NCBI GenBank assembly: GCA_023393375.1
Contig: JAEWLI010000177.1
Location: 1 to 41,878, forward strand
DNA length: 41,878 bases
Reading direction: 5' to 3'
Origin: Bacteroidota bacterium
GTDB lineage: Bacteria; Bacteroidota; Bacteroidia; Cytophagales; Cyclobacteriaceae
The stretch's first letter is position 1; each line of letters starts with the position of its first letter. Of this stretch, positions 33,461 through 41,471 are shown piece by piece. The position numbers and the translations under genes were made by a program. The notes beneath the pieces were generated by a model. It saw only the letters and a program-made list of their open reading frames with translations, was not told the origin of the DNA and ran no database searches.

Positions 33461-34654
33461 ATGAAAAAATTTGTGTCTTTTATCCAGGGTTTAGCCTTGA
33501 TAATGCTGGGAGCGGTTATTTTTTCCGCATGTTCAAAAGGCCATCCTTCCGCTTCCTCACCTGGAAGGGTTAGTACAGCAACAGGTCTAGAGTATAATTC
33601 TGATGACGGTTTTCAGGTAAATGATTTTAAAGGTCAGCCTGAGGGGCCTAACCTGGTGTATATCGAAGGTGGTAGAACAACACTGGGATCTTTTGAGGAA
33701 GATATAATAAGTTCCAGAGACAACTTGGAAAGAACAGTTACAGTTGCTTCCTTTTATATGGACGAAACGGAAGTGGCCAACATTCACTGGTTGGAATATC
33801 TTCATTATGTCCAACTGGATTCATCAAGAGAGTTTTATGAGTCTGCACTTCCAGATACTACCGTTTGGAGAAGGGATTTAGCATTTAATGACCCGTATGA
33901 AGACCATTATCTAAGATATCCTGGCTTTAGGTATTATCCTGTTGTGGGTGTTAGCTGGCGTCAGGCAGTGGATTATTCCAACTGGAGAACACGAATTGTG
34001 AATTACAGACTGGCGGAAAAAGCTAATATAGATGTAATGCCAGAAGAAGGTGGTCGAATTCCTTTGGAAACAGGAGTGGTTTTACCGAATTACCGCTTAC
34101 CTACTGAAGCCGAATGGGAATACGCTGCACAGGCATTGGTAGGTACACAATGGCTCGACGAAAATCAGACCCACAAAAGATTATATCCATGGGATGGACA
34201 TGCATTAAGAAATCCTTATGGCAAAAAAATGGGAACTATGCTGGCCAACTTCAAAAGAGGTCGTGGTGATTATGCAGGTATTGCCGGAAAACTCAATGAT
34301 GCTGCAATGATCACCGATCAGGTTTATGCTAATCCACCAAACGATTTTGGATTATACAATATGGCTGGAAATGTAAATGAATGGGTGTTTGACGTATACA
34401 GACCCCTCTCGTTCCAGGATGTAGAAGATTTAAACCCGGTAAGAAGAGATGGTTACTTGGACAGATCAGATCTTTATGATGTAAACAACTACAATTCATT
34501 GATTGACGATCAGGCCAGGGTGTATAAAGGTGGTTCTTGGAAAGATGTAGCTTACTGGTTATCTCCCGGAACACGAAGATTTTTACACGAAGATTCTGCT
34601 AACGCAACGTTAGGTTTCAGATGTGCGATGATCAGAGCAGGTGCCAATAAATAA
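33461..34654 (+). CDS. gldJ: gliding motility / T9SS lipoprotein GldJ
   Basis: 397 residues. Lipoprotein signal with F-S-A-C (Cys24). Then the GldJ-specific stretch STATGLEYNSDDGFQVNDFK and a formylglycine-generating-enzyme-like (SUMF1) domain: NLVYIEGGRTTLGS, FYMDETEVANIHWLEYLHYV, YYPVVGVSWRQAVDYSNWR, NYRLPTEAEWEYAA, NDFGLYNMAGNVNEWVFDVY and VYKGGSWKD..LGFRCAM. GldJ is needed for gliding and for stable GldK and T9SS function in Flavobacterium. It is shorter than the about 560-residue Flavobacterium protein, which carries a C-terminal extension. A terminator follows at once. Confidence 0.9.
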   Translation: MKKFVSFIQGLALIMLGAVIFSACSKGHPSASSPGRVSTATGLEYNSDDGFQVNDFKGQPEGPNLVYIEGGRTTLGSFEEDIISSRDNLERTVTVASFYMDETEVANIHWLEYLHYVQLDSSREFYESALPDTTVWRRDLAFNDPYEDHYLRYPGFRYYPVVGVSWRQAVDYSNWRTRIVNYRLAEKANIDVMPEEGGRIPLETGVVLPNYRLPTEAEWEYAAQALVGTQWLDENQTHKRLYPWDGHALRNPYGKKMGTMLANFKRGRGDYAGIAGKLNDAAMITDQVYANPPNDFGLYNMAGNVNEWVFDVYRPLSFQDVEDLNPVRRDGYLDRSDLYDVNNYNSLIDDQARVYKGGSWKDVAYWLSPGTRRFLHEDSANATLGFRCAMIRAGANK

Positions 34655-34675
34655 ATTATAAATATCTATACTGTT

Positions 34676-34709
34676 AAAAAGCCTCCGAACAGGGGGCTTT
34701 TTTGTTTTT
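34676..34709 (+). terminator. Rho-independent terminator after gldJ
   Basis: AAAAAGCC-TCC and GGGGGCTTTTTT form a GC-topped stem with a 5-base loop (GAACA), followed by TTTTTTGTTTTT. It starts 21 bases after the gldJ stop. Confidence 0.85.
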
Positions 34710-34896
34710 AAACGAACTATTTAAAAAAAATAGTTGGACTTTACAATTCATGTGTGAATTAGTACTTCACGATTACCTATTACAATTCAGGAATTTTTCT
34801 GCTAATCCCGTTGAGGTTTGAAGCATTATACTATACAAATATCTTCTCCTGCTTGTAATATTTTTACGAATAAAAAACATTACTCTTCCAATTCGT
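34710..34896. other. gap with two short perfect inverted repeats
   Basis: AACTATTT/AAATAGTT (34715-34735, A5 loop) and AATTCA/TGAATT (34745-34760, TGTG loop) stand between the gldJ terminator and the tRNA promoter. Nothing else is recognised. Confidence 0.45.
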
Positions 34897-34904
34897 TATT
34901 TTTG
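34897..34904 (+). promoter_or_regulatory. -7 box (TATTTTTG) for tRNA-Thr
   Basis: Exact TAnnTTTG match 44 bases upstream of the mature tRNA 5' end. Confidence 0.5.
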
Positions 34905-34948
34905 CCCAGCAGTTGGACATGAGAACCAATGATTTAGTTTGGACATTC

Positions 34949-35021
34949 GCCTCCTTAGCTCAGCTGGTAGAGCAACGCTTTCGTAAAGCGTGGGTCGCAG
35001 GTTCAAGTCCTGTAGGAGGCT
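34949..35021 (+). tRNA. tRNA-Thr (anticodon CGU)
   Basis: A full cloverleaf: acceptor GCCTCCT pairing with AGGAGGC, D arm GCTCAGCTGGTAGAGC, anticodon stem ACGCT/AGCGT around loop TTCGTAA (anticodon CGT, reading ACG), variable GGGTC, T arm GCAGG-TTCAAGT-CCTGT, discriminator T. 73 bases, CCA not encoded. It lies 29 bases before the PfkB gene on the same strand and may be co-transcribed with it. Confidence 0.97.
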
Positions 35022-35050
35022 CATTTACTTCACATATTAAATATTAACAT

Positions 35051-35974
35051 ATGAGTTTATTAGTTGTAGGTTCAGTAGCTTTTGATGCCCTGGAAACACC
35101 CTTTGGCAAAACAGATAAAATTGTAGGAGGATCAGGTGCCTATATTTCTCTTTCCGCATCCTATTTTAACAATAAAACAAACATTGTAGCAGTAGTAGGA
35201 GGTGATTTTTTAAAGCAGGATATTCAAATGTTGCAGCAACATGGAATAGACACTACCGGGTTACAGGTAAAAGAAAATGAAAAATCCTTTTTTTGGAAAG
35301 GCCGGTACCATGCAGATATGAATTCAAGAGATACATTGGTTACAGAATTAAATGTATTGGGAAACTTTGATCCGATCATTCCTGAACAGTATCAGGAATG
35401 CGAATTTCTGATGTTGGGAAATCTTGCCCCATCTGTTCAAAAAACAGTAATAGAGCGATTGAAAAATAGACCGAAGTTGATTGCGATGGACACTATGAAT
35501 TTCTGGATGGATTCTGCATGGGAGGGTTTGATGGAAACCATAGAACTAGTAGATGTATTAATTGTGAATGATTCAGAAGCCAGGCAACTTTCCAACGAAT
35601 ATTCTCTGGTAGGTGCAGCTAAAAAGATTATGGCTATGGGGCCCCGGATATTAATTATAAAAAAAGGGGAGCATGGGGCATTGTTGTTCTTTGAAAATCA
35701 GGTTTTCTTCGCCCCTGCATTACCTTTGGAAGAAGTATTCGACCCTACAGGTGCAGGTGATACTTTTGCAGGTGGCTTCATAGGTTATCTTGCCCGAAAA
35801 GGTGACGTTTCTTTTGAAAATATGAAACGTGCGGTAATTTATGGTTCTGCTATGGCCTCTTTTTGTGTCGAGAAATTTGGTACTGAAAGACTTGTGGGAT
35901 TAACACCGGCTGAAATTAACGCTCGGGTAATGCAATTTGTAAACCTAGTGAAATTTGAGTCGATTGAATTATAA
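35051..35974 (+). CDS. PfkB/ribokinase family sugar or nucleoside kinase
   Basis: 307 residues. N-terminal VVGSVAFDALETPFG, GGSGAYISLSASYFN and VAVVGGDF are the family start. The second signature D-P-T-G-A-G-D-T-F-A-G-G begins at Asp231, with Asp237 the catalytic base and GAGD the anion hole; IVNDSEARQL is the usual 'N..E' Mg site. It phosphorylates a sugar or nucleoside in the cytoplasm; adenosine kinase-like or fructose-type substrates cannot be told apart here. It follows the tRNA by 29 bases and precedes the aldo/keto reductase by 26. Confidence 0.9.
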   Translation: MSLLVVGSVAFDALETPFGKTDKIVGGSGAYISLSASYFNNKTNIVAVVGGDFLKQDIQMLQQHGIDTTGLQVKENEKSFFWKGRYHADMNSRDTLVTELNVLGNFDPIIPEQYQECEFLMLGNLAPSVQKTVIERLKNRPKLIAMDTMNFWMDSAWEGLMETIELVDVLIVNDSEARQLSNEYSLVGAAKKIMAMGPRILIIKKGEHGALLFFENQVFFAPALPLEEVFDPTGAGDTFAGGFIGYLARKGDVSFENMKRAVIYGSAMASFCVEKFGTERLVGLTPAEINARVMQFVNLVKFESIEL

Positions 35975-36000
35975 CCATCGATTTTTTAATTATTCATTTT

Positions 36001-36990
36001 ATGGAATTACGAAACTTGGGTTTATCACCCCATAAGGTGTCACCAATTGGTTTAGGATTGGCTGCTTTAGGCAGACCTGCTTATATCAATTTAGGACATT
36101 CTCAGGACCTGAATAAAAATTATGATGTTAAACATATGGAAGCCAATGCCCATGAAATGTTGGAACTGGCTTCTGCTTTTGGAATCAACTATTTTGATAC
36201 TGCCAGGTCATACGGCAAAGCCGAAGAATTTTTAGGCTCATGGTTAAAAACCCAGGATAAAAGCAAGATTGTGATTGGGTCAAAATGGGGTTATAAATAT
36301 ACCGCCGATTGGAAAATCAATGCAGACCATCATGAAATAAAAGAACATTCCCTGAATATGCTTCGGCAGCAATGGAAGGAATCGCAAAACACGCTATTGA
36401 CATCGCCACATATTTATCAAATACATTCCGCAACTTTTGAAAGTGGGGTTTTGGAAAATGCTGCCGTATTGGATAAGCTTTTTTCTATAAAGGAACAGGG
36501 AATATTGATTGGTATCACCGTCAGTGGCGATAAACAAGGTGCTATAGTGGAAAAAGCACTTACGATTAAAATAGGCAATAGATTATTGTTTGATACGGTC
36601 CAAGCCACTTGGAACCTGTTGGAAACATCTGCTGGTGATGCATTAAAAAAAGCCCACCAAATGGGATTAGGTGTGATTATAAAGGAAGGTGTTGCAAATG
36701 GAAGATTAACTGAAAAAAATAATTCCCCGGCATTTCAGGAGAAAAGTAAACTTCTGCAAACATTTGCTGCACAAAAAAATTGTAGTGTCGATGCCATTGC
36801 CTTAGCTGCTATTCTGCATCAACCTTGGGTAGACGTTGTGCTAAGCGGAGCTTCCACACCCGGGCAACTACAGGCTAATGTAAAAGCTTTGGATATAAAA
36901 TTTTCAAATCAGCAAATTTCAGAATTCTCAAAAATCAAAGAAACTCCTGAAGTATATTGGAACACCCGAAAAACCCTGGAGTGGAATTGA
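36001..36990 (+). CDS. aldo/keto reductase family oxidoreductase
   Basis: 329 residues, TIM-barrel NADPH reductase. Catalytic tetrad visible: Asp and Tyr in N-Y-F-D-T-A-R-S-Y-G, Lys in GSKWGYKY and His in Y-Q-I-H-S. The C-terminal cofactor-binding part is LSGASTPGQLQANVKAL. The start (NLGLSPHKVSPIGLGLAALG) is the family beginning. The substrate is unknown. It lies between a sugar kinase and the polyamine gene nspC, which has its own promoter, so no firm pathway link. Confidence 0.9.
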   Translation: MELRNLGLSPHKVSPIGLGLAALGRPAYINLGHSQDLNKNYDVKHMEANAHEMLELASAFGINYFDTARSYGKAEEFLGSWLKTQDKSKIVIGSKWGYKYTADWKINADHHEIKEHSLNMLRQQWKESQNTLLTSPHIYQIHSATFESGVLENAAVLDKLFSIKEQGILIGITVSGDKQGAIVEKALTIKIGNRLLFDTVQATWNLLETSAGDALKKAHQMGLGVIIKEGVANGRLTEKNNSPAFQEKSKLLQTFAAQKNCSVDAIALAAILHQPWVDVVLSGASTPGQLQANVKALDIKFSNQQISEFSKIKETPEVYWNTRKTLEWN

Positions 36991-37015
36991 TCCTTTTATA
37001 ACTATCATAAATTAA

Positions 37016-37046
37016 TTTGAGTTGCTATATTTATCGTATAATTTTG
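37016..37046 (+). promoter_or_regulatory. full Bacteroidota promoter for nspC
   Basis: TTTG (37016-37019), a 19-base spacer and TAATTTTG (37039-37046): the complete -33/-7 consensus TTTG-N19-TAnnTTTG, 16 bases upstream of the nspC start. The best promoter match in the window. Confidence 0.75.
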
Positions 37047-37062
37047 GTGAAACTAACGATTC

Positions 37063-38202
37063 ATGATAGATCCGTATAAAATACCTTCTCCATCATTTGT
37101 TATTGAGGAAGACCTACTTGAAAATAATTTGAAGGTGCTCGATAGGGTGCAAAAAGAAAGTAGTGCTACCATAATACTCGCACTGAAGGGCTTTGCAATG
37201 CACGGTGTGTTTGATAGGATTAATAGGTATCTAAAAGGAGTTACAGCAAGCTCACTGCATGAAGCGCGGCTTGGTTACGAAGCATTTAGAGGTGAGGTAC
37301 ATGCTTATAGCCCAGTGTATTTTGAGGATGAATTTGACGAAATGGCTAAATACTGCAGCCACATTACCTTTAACTCAATCAATCAGTGGCAAAAATATAA
37401 AAATCATCAGCTAATTGCTTCCGGAAAAATTTCTTGTGGCTTACGAATCAATCCCGAATATTCAGAAATCCAAACGGATTTATATAATCCGGCAGGAAAA
37501 GGTTCGCGCTTAGGCCTTCCTGATTATTTATTAAAGGACGGACTCCCAAAAGGTATAGAAGGACTTCATTTCCATACTTTATTTGAAAACAATTCCGATG
37601 TACTTGAGCGAACACTATCAGCTGTTGAAGAGAAATTTGGTCATCTTTTTTCCCAAATCAAATGGTTGAATTTTGGTGGCGGGCATGGAATAACACAAAA
37701 AACCTATGACCTTGAAAAATTAATACATCTAATCAGAAATCTTAAATCGAGGTATAATTTTGAAATTATTTTAGAACCAGGAAGCGCAATAGCCTGGGAA
37801 ACGGGCACTTTGGTTTCTACGGTAATTGATATTGTGGAAAATCATGGGAAGAAAACTGCTATGCTGGATGTTTCGTTTGCTGCCCATATGCCCGATTGCA
37901 TTGAAATGCCCTATAAACCACGTATCAGAGGTGCAAAGGATGCCCAATCTGGTGATGAATATATATATGATATGGGTGGAACTACTTGCCTTGCCGGAGA
38001 TGTCATGAGTGGCTATTCTTTTCCAAAGCCACTCCAAGCCGGCGATAAAATCATTTTCGAAGACATGATTCACTACACCATGGTAAAGACCACAACGTTT
38101 AACGGAGTGAAACACCCATCTATAGGCATGTGGACAAACGAGGGTAAATTTCATTTGTTCAAACAATATGGCTATGAGGATTTTAAAAACCGCTTGAGTT
38201 AG
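37063..38202 (+). CDS. nspC: carboxynorspermidine decarboxylase
   Basis: 379 residues. PLP enzyme of the alanine-racemase/ornithine-decarboxylase fold that makes norspermidine or spermidine by the carboxyspermidine route. Schiff-base lysine is Lys42 in L-A-L-K-G-F. Further signatures: GVTASSLHEARLG, LRINPEYSEIQTDLYNPAGK, GLHFHTLFENN, LNFGGGHGIT, ILEPGSAIAWETG, the catalytic Cys in G-T-T-C-L-A-G-D and FEDMIHYTMVK. The partner carboxynorspermidine dehydrogenase is not in the window. It has its own consensus promoter. Confidence 0.95.
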   Translation: MIDPYKIPSPSFVIEEDLLENNLKVLDRVQKESSATIILALKGFAMHGVFDRINRYLKGVTASSLHEARLGYEAFRGEVHAYSPVYFEDEFDEMAKYCSHITFNSINQWQKYKNHQLIASGKISCGLRINPEYSEIQTDLYNPAGKGSRLGLPDYLLKDGLPKGIEGLHFHTLFENNSDVLERTLSAVEEKFGHLFSQIKWLNFGGGHGITQKTYDLEKLIHLIRNLKSRYNFEIILEPGSAIAWETGTLVSTVIDIVENHGKKTAMLDVSFAAHMPDCIEMPYKPRIRGAKDAQSGDEYIYDMGGTTCLAGDVMSGYSFPKPLQAGDKIIFEDMIHYTMVKTTTFNGVKHPSIGMWTNEGKFHLFKQYGYEDFKNRLS

Positions 38203-38482
38203 GATAAATTATAAAGCTCCAGTTTCAATTCTCTCCCTATAATCTATGTTGCGATTCTCCTAAGTCTCACAGAATGAGTCACTTCAAATTTCTTTAATTA
38301 TACTATAAATTGACACATGTCATAAAAACAGGTAAAAACTGATTCTATTTATTCATAGAAAAGTATAACTTGCATGTACAAGTTTAGAAGGGTGAATACT
38401 CACCGATTACTTGGATTGAAGATTAAAAAACCCTGTTAGGGTTACCTCAATGATATTAATCAATTACCGGAAGGATAAAACT
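38203..38482. other. regulatory gap with three inverted repeats
   Basis: Part of the 355-base gap before the large OmpA gene. It holds TGACA-CA-TGTCA (38311-38322), AACTTG-CATGTA-CAAGTT (38367-38384) and AACCCT-GTT-AGGGTT (38429-38443). The last has an A-run on its left and could act as a minus-strand terminator. No ORF or RNA gene is seen. Confidence 0.5.
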
Positions 38483-38490
38483 TATTTTTG
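38483..38490 (+). promoter_or_regulatory. -7 box (TATTTTTG) for the PorE-like gene
   Basis: Exact TAnnTTTG match 67 bases before the start at 38558; no -33 consensus. Confidence 0.5.
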
Positions 38491-38557
38491 AGGCATGATC
38501 TAAAAAAGAAAAAGAAGACAAAAGCTAAAATAAATTTATAACTATTGGCAAGGCTTT

Positions 38558-40681
38558 ATGAATAGTAGAAATTATTTTATATTGATTGCGGTCATTATTT
38601 TACAATTATCCTCTTATAAATTACATGCACAAGATGATGATATGAAGGAAGCAGCCAGGCAGCTGGTAGAAATTGCGGATGAAGCCTATCAACTCAATTT
38701 GGCTCTTGACCTGGTGCGTGAGCAGTACCAAGCTGCTGCTGACATGGATCCTACCAATATCAGGGCGAATTTCATGACCGGTGAGTTGTATATTTTACGG
38801 GGACCAAATAAAGAAAGGGCTACCGAATATTTATTGAAAGTAATGGAGCTTGACCCCAATTACCGTTTTGACATTTTGTACAAAATAGGCCAGGGTTATC
38901 AATATGGGTTGCACTTCGATCAGGCAATTGAATACTTTAACAGGTACAAGAGTAAGCTAATGTCTGAGGGGAAAAATTATAAAGGAACTGACAAAGTAAC
39001 ACTGCATGATGTAGAAAGAAGGATTTTTGAAAGTCAGAATGGAAAAAAATACGTAGCTAAACCGGAAAACTATTCCATAAAAAATGCAGGGGATAAAATT
39101 AATTCGGAATATCATGATTTTGCCCCAGTATTAAATGCGGATGAATCCATCATGATATTTACTACCAGAAGACAGGAGGGAAATACCAGTGAAAACGTGG
39201 ACGTGGATAACTATTATTTCGAAGATATTTTTATATCGAGAAAGGTGAACGGTGAATGGTCAACCGCTGAAAATATTGGCAATATAGTCAATACCGGTTT
39301 TCACGACTCTAACCTGGCCCTTTCACCTGATGGTAAAACATTATATTTATACAGGGATGAAAACGGTGGAGACATATATTTTTCTGATCTCCAAAAAAAC
39401 GGGAGTTGGTCTGTTCCGCAGCGACTGCCAGGATATATTAATAGCTCGTATTTCGAAAACGCGGTATCTATTTCACCAGATAATAAAACATTGTATTTTT
39501 CCAGTGACCGGCCAGGAGGATTTGGGGGAAGGGATATTTATATGGCTACAAAAGATACCCGGGGAATGTGGAGCAAAATTACCAATCTTGGTCCGAAAGT
39601 AAATACAGAATATGACGATGAGGGTCCATTTATTGATTATGATAATAAAACACTGTACTTCAGTAGTCGTGGTCATGATGGTATGGGTGGTTTTGATATT
39701 TACATTACCGAATTCGACAGCTCAGCCAACGATTGGACTACACCGATCAACCTAGGTTACCCGGTGAATACTCCTGATGATGATGTGTATTTTGTAGGCA
39801 CCAAAGACCGGAAAAGGGGATATTATTCATCAGTAAGAGATGATGGTATGGGCTATACTGACATCTATATGGTTGAAATGCCAGATTTGACCGAAAGAAT
39901 AAAAGAAAAACAACAGGAAAAACAACAAGAACCGGTAGTAAAAGAACAAAAAGAGGAACCGGAAAAAGAGCCTGTAGTTGCGAAACCAGAACCTAAAAAA
40001 CCAGAACCTAAACCTAAACCTGATCCTGCTACTTTCCCAGTTACATTATTGGTACAAGTAGAGGATTTATCAACCGGAAAACCCATAGATGCCAACATTA
40101 CTATGCGAACCATACAAGGAAATGTACAGGCTCCTATAGAAAAAATCGAAACCGGGACTTACCGTATTGTAACTAAAAACAACAAAGATCTGGAATACAT
40201 GATCTCCATTGAAAAGCAGGGATATGCCTTTAGGAATACAAAAATGATGGTACCTGCAGCTGATCAAAAACCGTTGGAAATTAAAAGAAAATTTGAATTG
40301 AAGGTTTTTGAAGTAGGTACTCATGATGTTTTACGCAACATCTATTTTAGATTTAACAGCCATACTTTTACCAATGACTCTTATTATGAGCTAAACAAAC
40401 TGGAAAGGATGCTACATGAAAATCCAAACTTTATTATAGAGATAGCAGGCCATACAGATAATATAGGTGCAACAGATTACAACCTCTCACTTAGTCAGCT
40501 GAGAGCACGGGAGGTAGTAAAATATTTAGTAAACAAAGGAATCGATGCCCGTCGCTTAAAAGCAATTGGCTATGGCAAGTCCAAACCGATGGCTACAAAT
40601 GATGACGAGAAAGATGGTCGTGAGTTGAATAGAAGAGTAGAATTTATCGTGGTGGGAAGCACACTAAAGGCGTCCAATTAA
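38558..40681 (+). CDS. PorE-like OmpA protein (TPR, beta-propeller, CNA-B, OmpA)
   Basis: 707 residues with a signal peptide ending L-H-A-Q. Order of parts: TPR helices (about 30-135), WD40-like PD40 propeller repeats (about 165-440; LSPDGKTLYLYRDENGGDIY, ISPDNKTLYFSSDRPGGFGG, DYDNKTLYFSSRGHDGMGGF), a Pro/Glu/Lys-rich linker (about 445-490), a carboxypeptidase-regulatory domain (about 493-575) and an OmpA domain (about 590-700; EIAGHTDNIGATDYNLSLSQ, ELNRRVEFIV). This architecture is that of PorE, the T9SS peptidoglycan anchor, and of its many paralogues. No lipobox, unlike PorE of Porphyromonas. The ubiE-porT pair next door supports, but does not prove, a T9SS link. Confidence 0.88.
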   Translation: MNSRNYFILIAVIILQLSSYKLHAQDDDMKEAARQLVEIADEAYQLNLALDLVREQYQAAADMDPTNIRANFMTGELYILRGPNKERATEYLLKVMELDPNYRFDILYKIGQGYQYGLHFDQAIEYFNRYKSKLMSEGKNYKGTDKVTLHDVERRIFESQNGKKYVAKPENYSIKNAGDKINSEYHDFAPVLNADESIMIFTTRRQEGNTSENVDVDNYYFEDIFISRKVNGEWSTAENIGNIVNTGFHDSNLALSPDGKTLYLYRDENGGDIYFSDLQKNGSWSVPQRLPGYINSSYFENAVSISPDNKTLYFSSDRPGGFGGRDIYMATKDTRGMWSKITNLGPKVNTEYDDEGPFIDYDNKTLYFSSRGHDGMGGFDIYITEFDSSANDWTTPINLGYPVNTPDDDVYFVGTKDRKRGYYSSVRDDGMGYTDIYMVEMPDLTERIKEKQQEKQQEPVVKEQKEEPEKEPVVAKPEPKKPEPKPKPDPATFPVTLLVQVEDLSTGKPIDANITMRTIQGNVQAPIEKIETGTYRIVTKNNKDLEYMISIEKQGYAFRNTKMMVPAADQKPLEIKRKFELKVFEVGTHDVLRNIYFRFNSHTFTNDSYYELNKLERMLHENPNFIIEIAGHTDNIGATDYNLSLSQLRAREVVKYLVNKGIDARRLKAIGYGKSKPMATNDDEKDGRELNRRVEFIVVGSTLKASN

Positions 40682-40702
40682 CAAAAGGTCATTTTTATTT
40701 TT

Positions 40703-40732
40703 TACCTTTGCCGGATATTTATGTATATCCGG
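40703..40732 (+). promoter_or_regulatory. -7 box and leader hairpin of ubiE
   Basis: TACCTTTG (40703-40710) is followed at once by a perfect 8-bp inverted repeat, CCGGATAT-TTATGT-ATATCCGG (40711-40732). Transcription from this box would place the hairpin at or near the 5' end of the message, 16 bases before the ATG. Confidence 0.6.
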
Positions 40733-40748
40733 TTCGTAAAATTCCATT

Positions 40749-41471
40749 ATGCCAGTTACCCCATATAAAGAACAACCGACATCCAAAAAGGAACAGGTGG
40801 CCAGCATGTTCAATAATATCAGTAAACGATATGATCTGTTGAACCACTTATTGAGCTTAGGGATAGACATCTACTGGCGAAAACAAGCGGTAAAAATTCT
40901 AAAAAAGTCTCAACCCCGCAAGATACTCGATGTAGCTACTGGTACGGGAGATTTTGCCATTGAAGCATTGGCCTGTAATCCTGCCAAAATTACTGGTGTG
41001 GATATTGCAGAAAGTATGCTGGAAATCGGAAGAAAAAAAATCCTTAAGCAAGGACTACAGGAAAAAATCGAGTTGCTGTATGGCGATTCTGAAAAGCTGC
41101 CTTTCCAGGAAAATAATTTCGATGCGGTAATCGTTTCTTATGGAGTAAGGAACTTCGAAAACCTGGAAAAAGGATTGAGTGAAATGTACCGGGTATTAAA
41201 ACCTGGTGGGTCAGTAGTGATAGTGGAATTTTCCAAACCATCAGGGTTTCCTTTCAAACAGCTATACAACTTTTATTTTCATTATATTTTACCATTTATA
41301 GGAAGATTGATTTCAAAAGATAAATCGGCATATAAATATTTGCCTGAATCGGTGAACGCTTTTCCTGATGGTAACAGATTTCTGGAATATCTGAACAAAA
41401 CAGGTTTTAAAAACACAAAATGGATAGCTCAAACTTTTGGAATAAGTTCCATTTACACCGGAAAAAAATAA
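40749..41471 (+). CDS. ubiE: demethylmenaquinone methyltransferase
   Basis: 240 residues. SAM enzyme of the UbiE/MenG family; in Bacteroidota it makes menaquinone from demethylmenaquinone. Signatures: MFNNISKRYDLLNHLLSLGI, motif I ILDVATGTGDFAIEA (59-73), AESMLEIGRKK, GDSEKLPFQENNFDAVIVSY, GVRNFENLEKGLSEMYRVLK and FYFHYILPFIGRLIS with YLPESVNAFPDG. Normal length. The start ATG lies after a hairpin leader. Its 3' end overlaps the predicted porT start by 52 bases; ubiE-porT linkage is known in the phylum. Confidence 0.96.
   Translation: MPVTPYKEQPTSKKEQVASMFNNISKRYDLLNHLLSLGIDIYWRKQAVKILKKSQPRKILDVATGTGDFAIEALACNPAKITGVDIAESMLEIGRKKILKQGLQEKIELLYGDSEKLPFQENNFDAVIVSYGVRNFENLEKGLSEMYRVLKPGGSVVIVEFSKPSGFPFKQLYNFYFHYILPFIGRLISKDKSAYKYLPESVNAFPDGNRFLEYLNKTGFKNTKWIAQTFGISSIYTGKK

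Noticed and set aside
38429..38443. AACCCT-GTT-AGGGTT as a terminator of nspC
   Set aside because: In the forward direction it is not followed by a T run and lies over 220 bases from the nspC stop; the A-run is on the left, so it would only work for minus-strand transcription.
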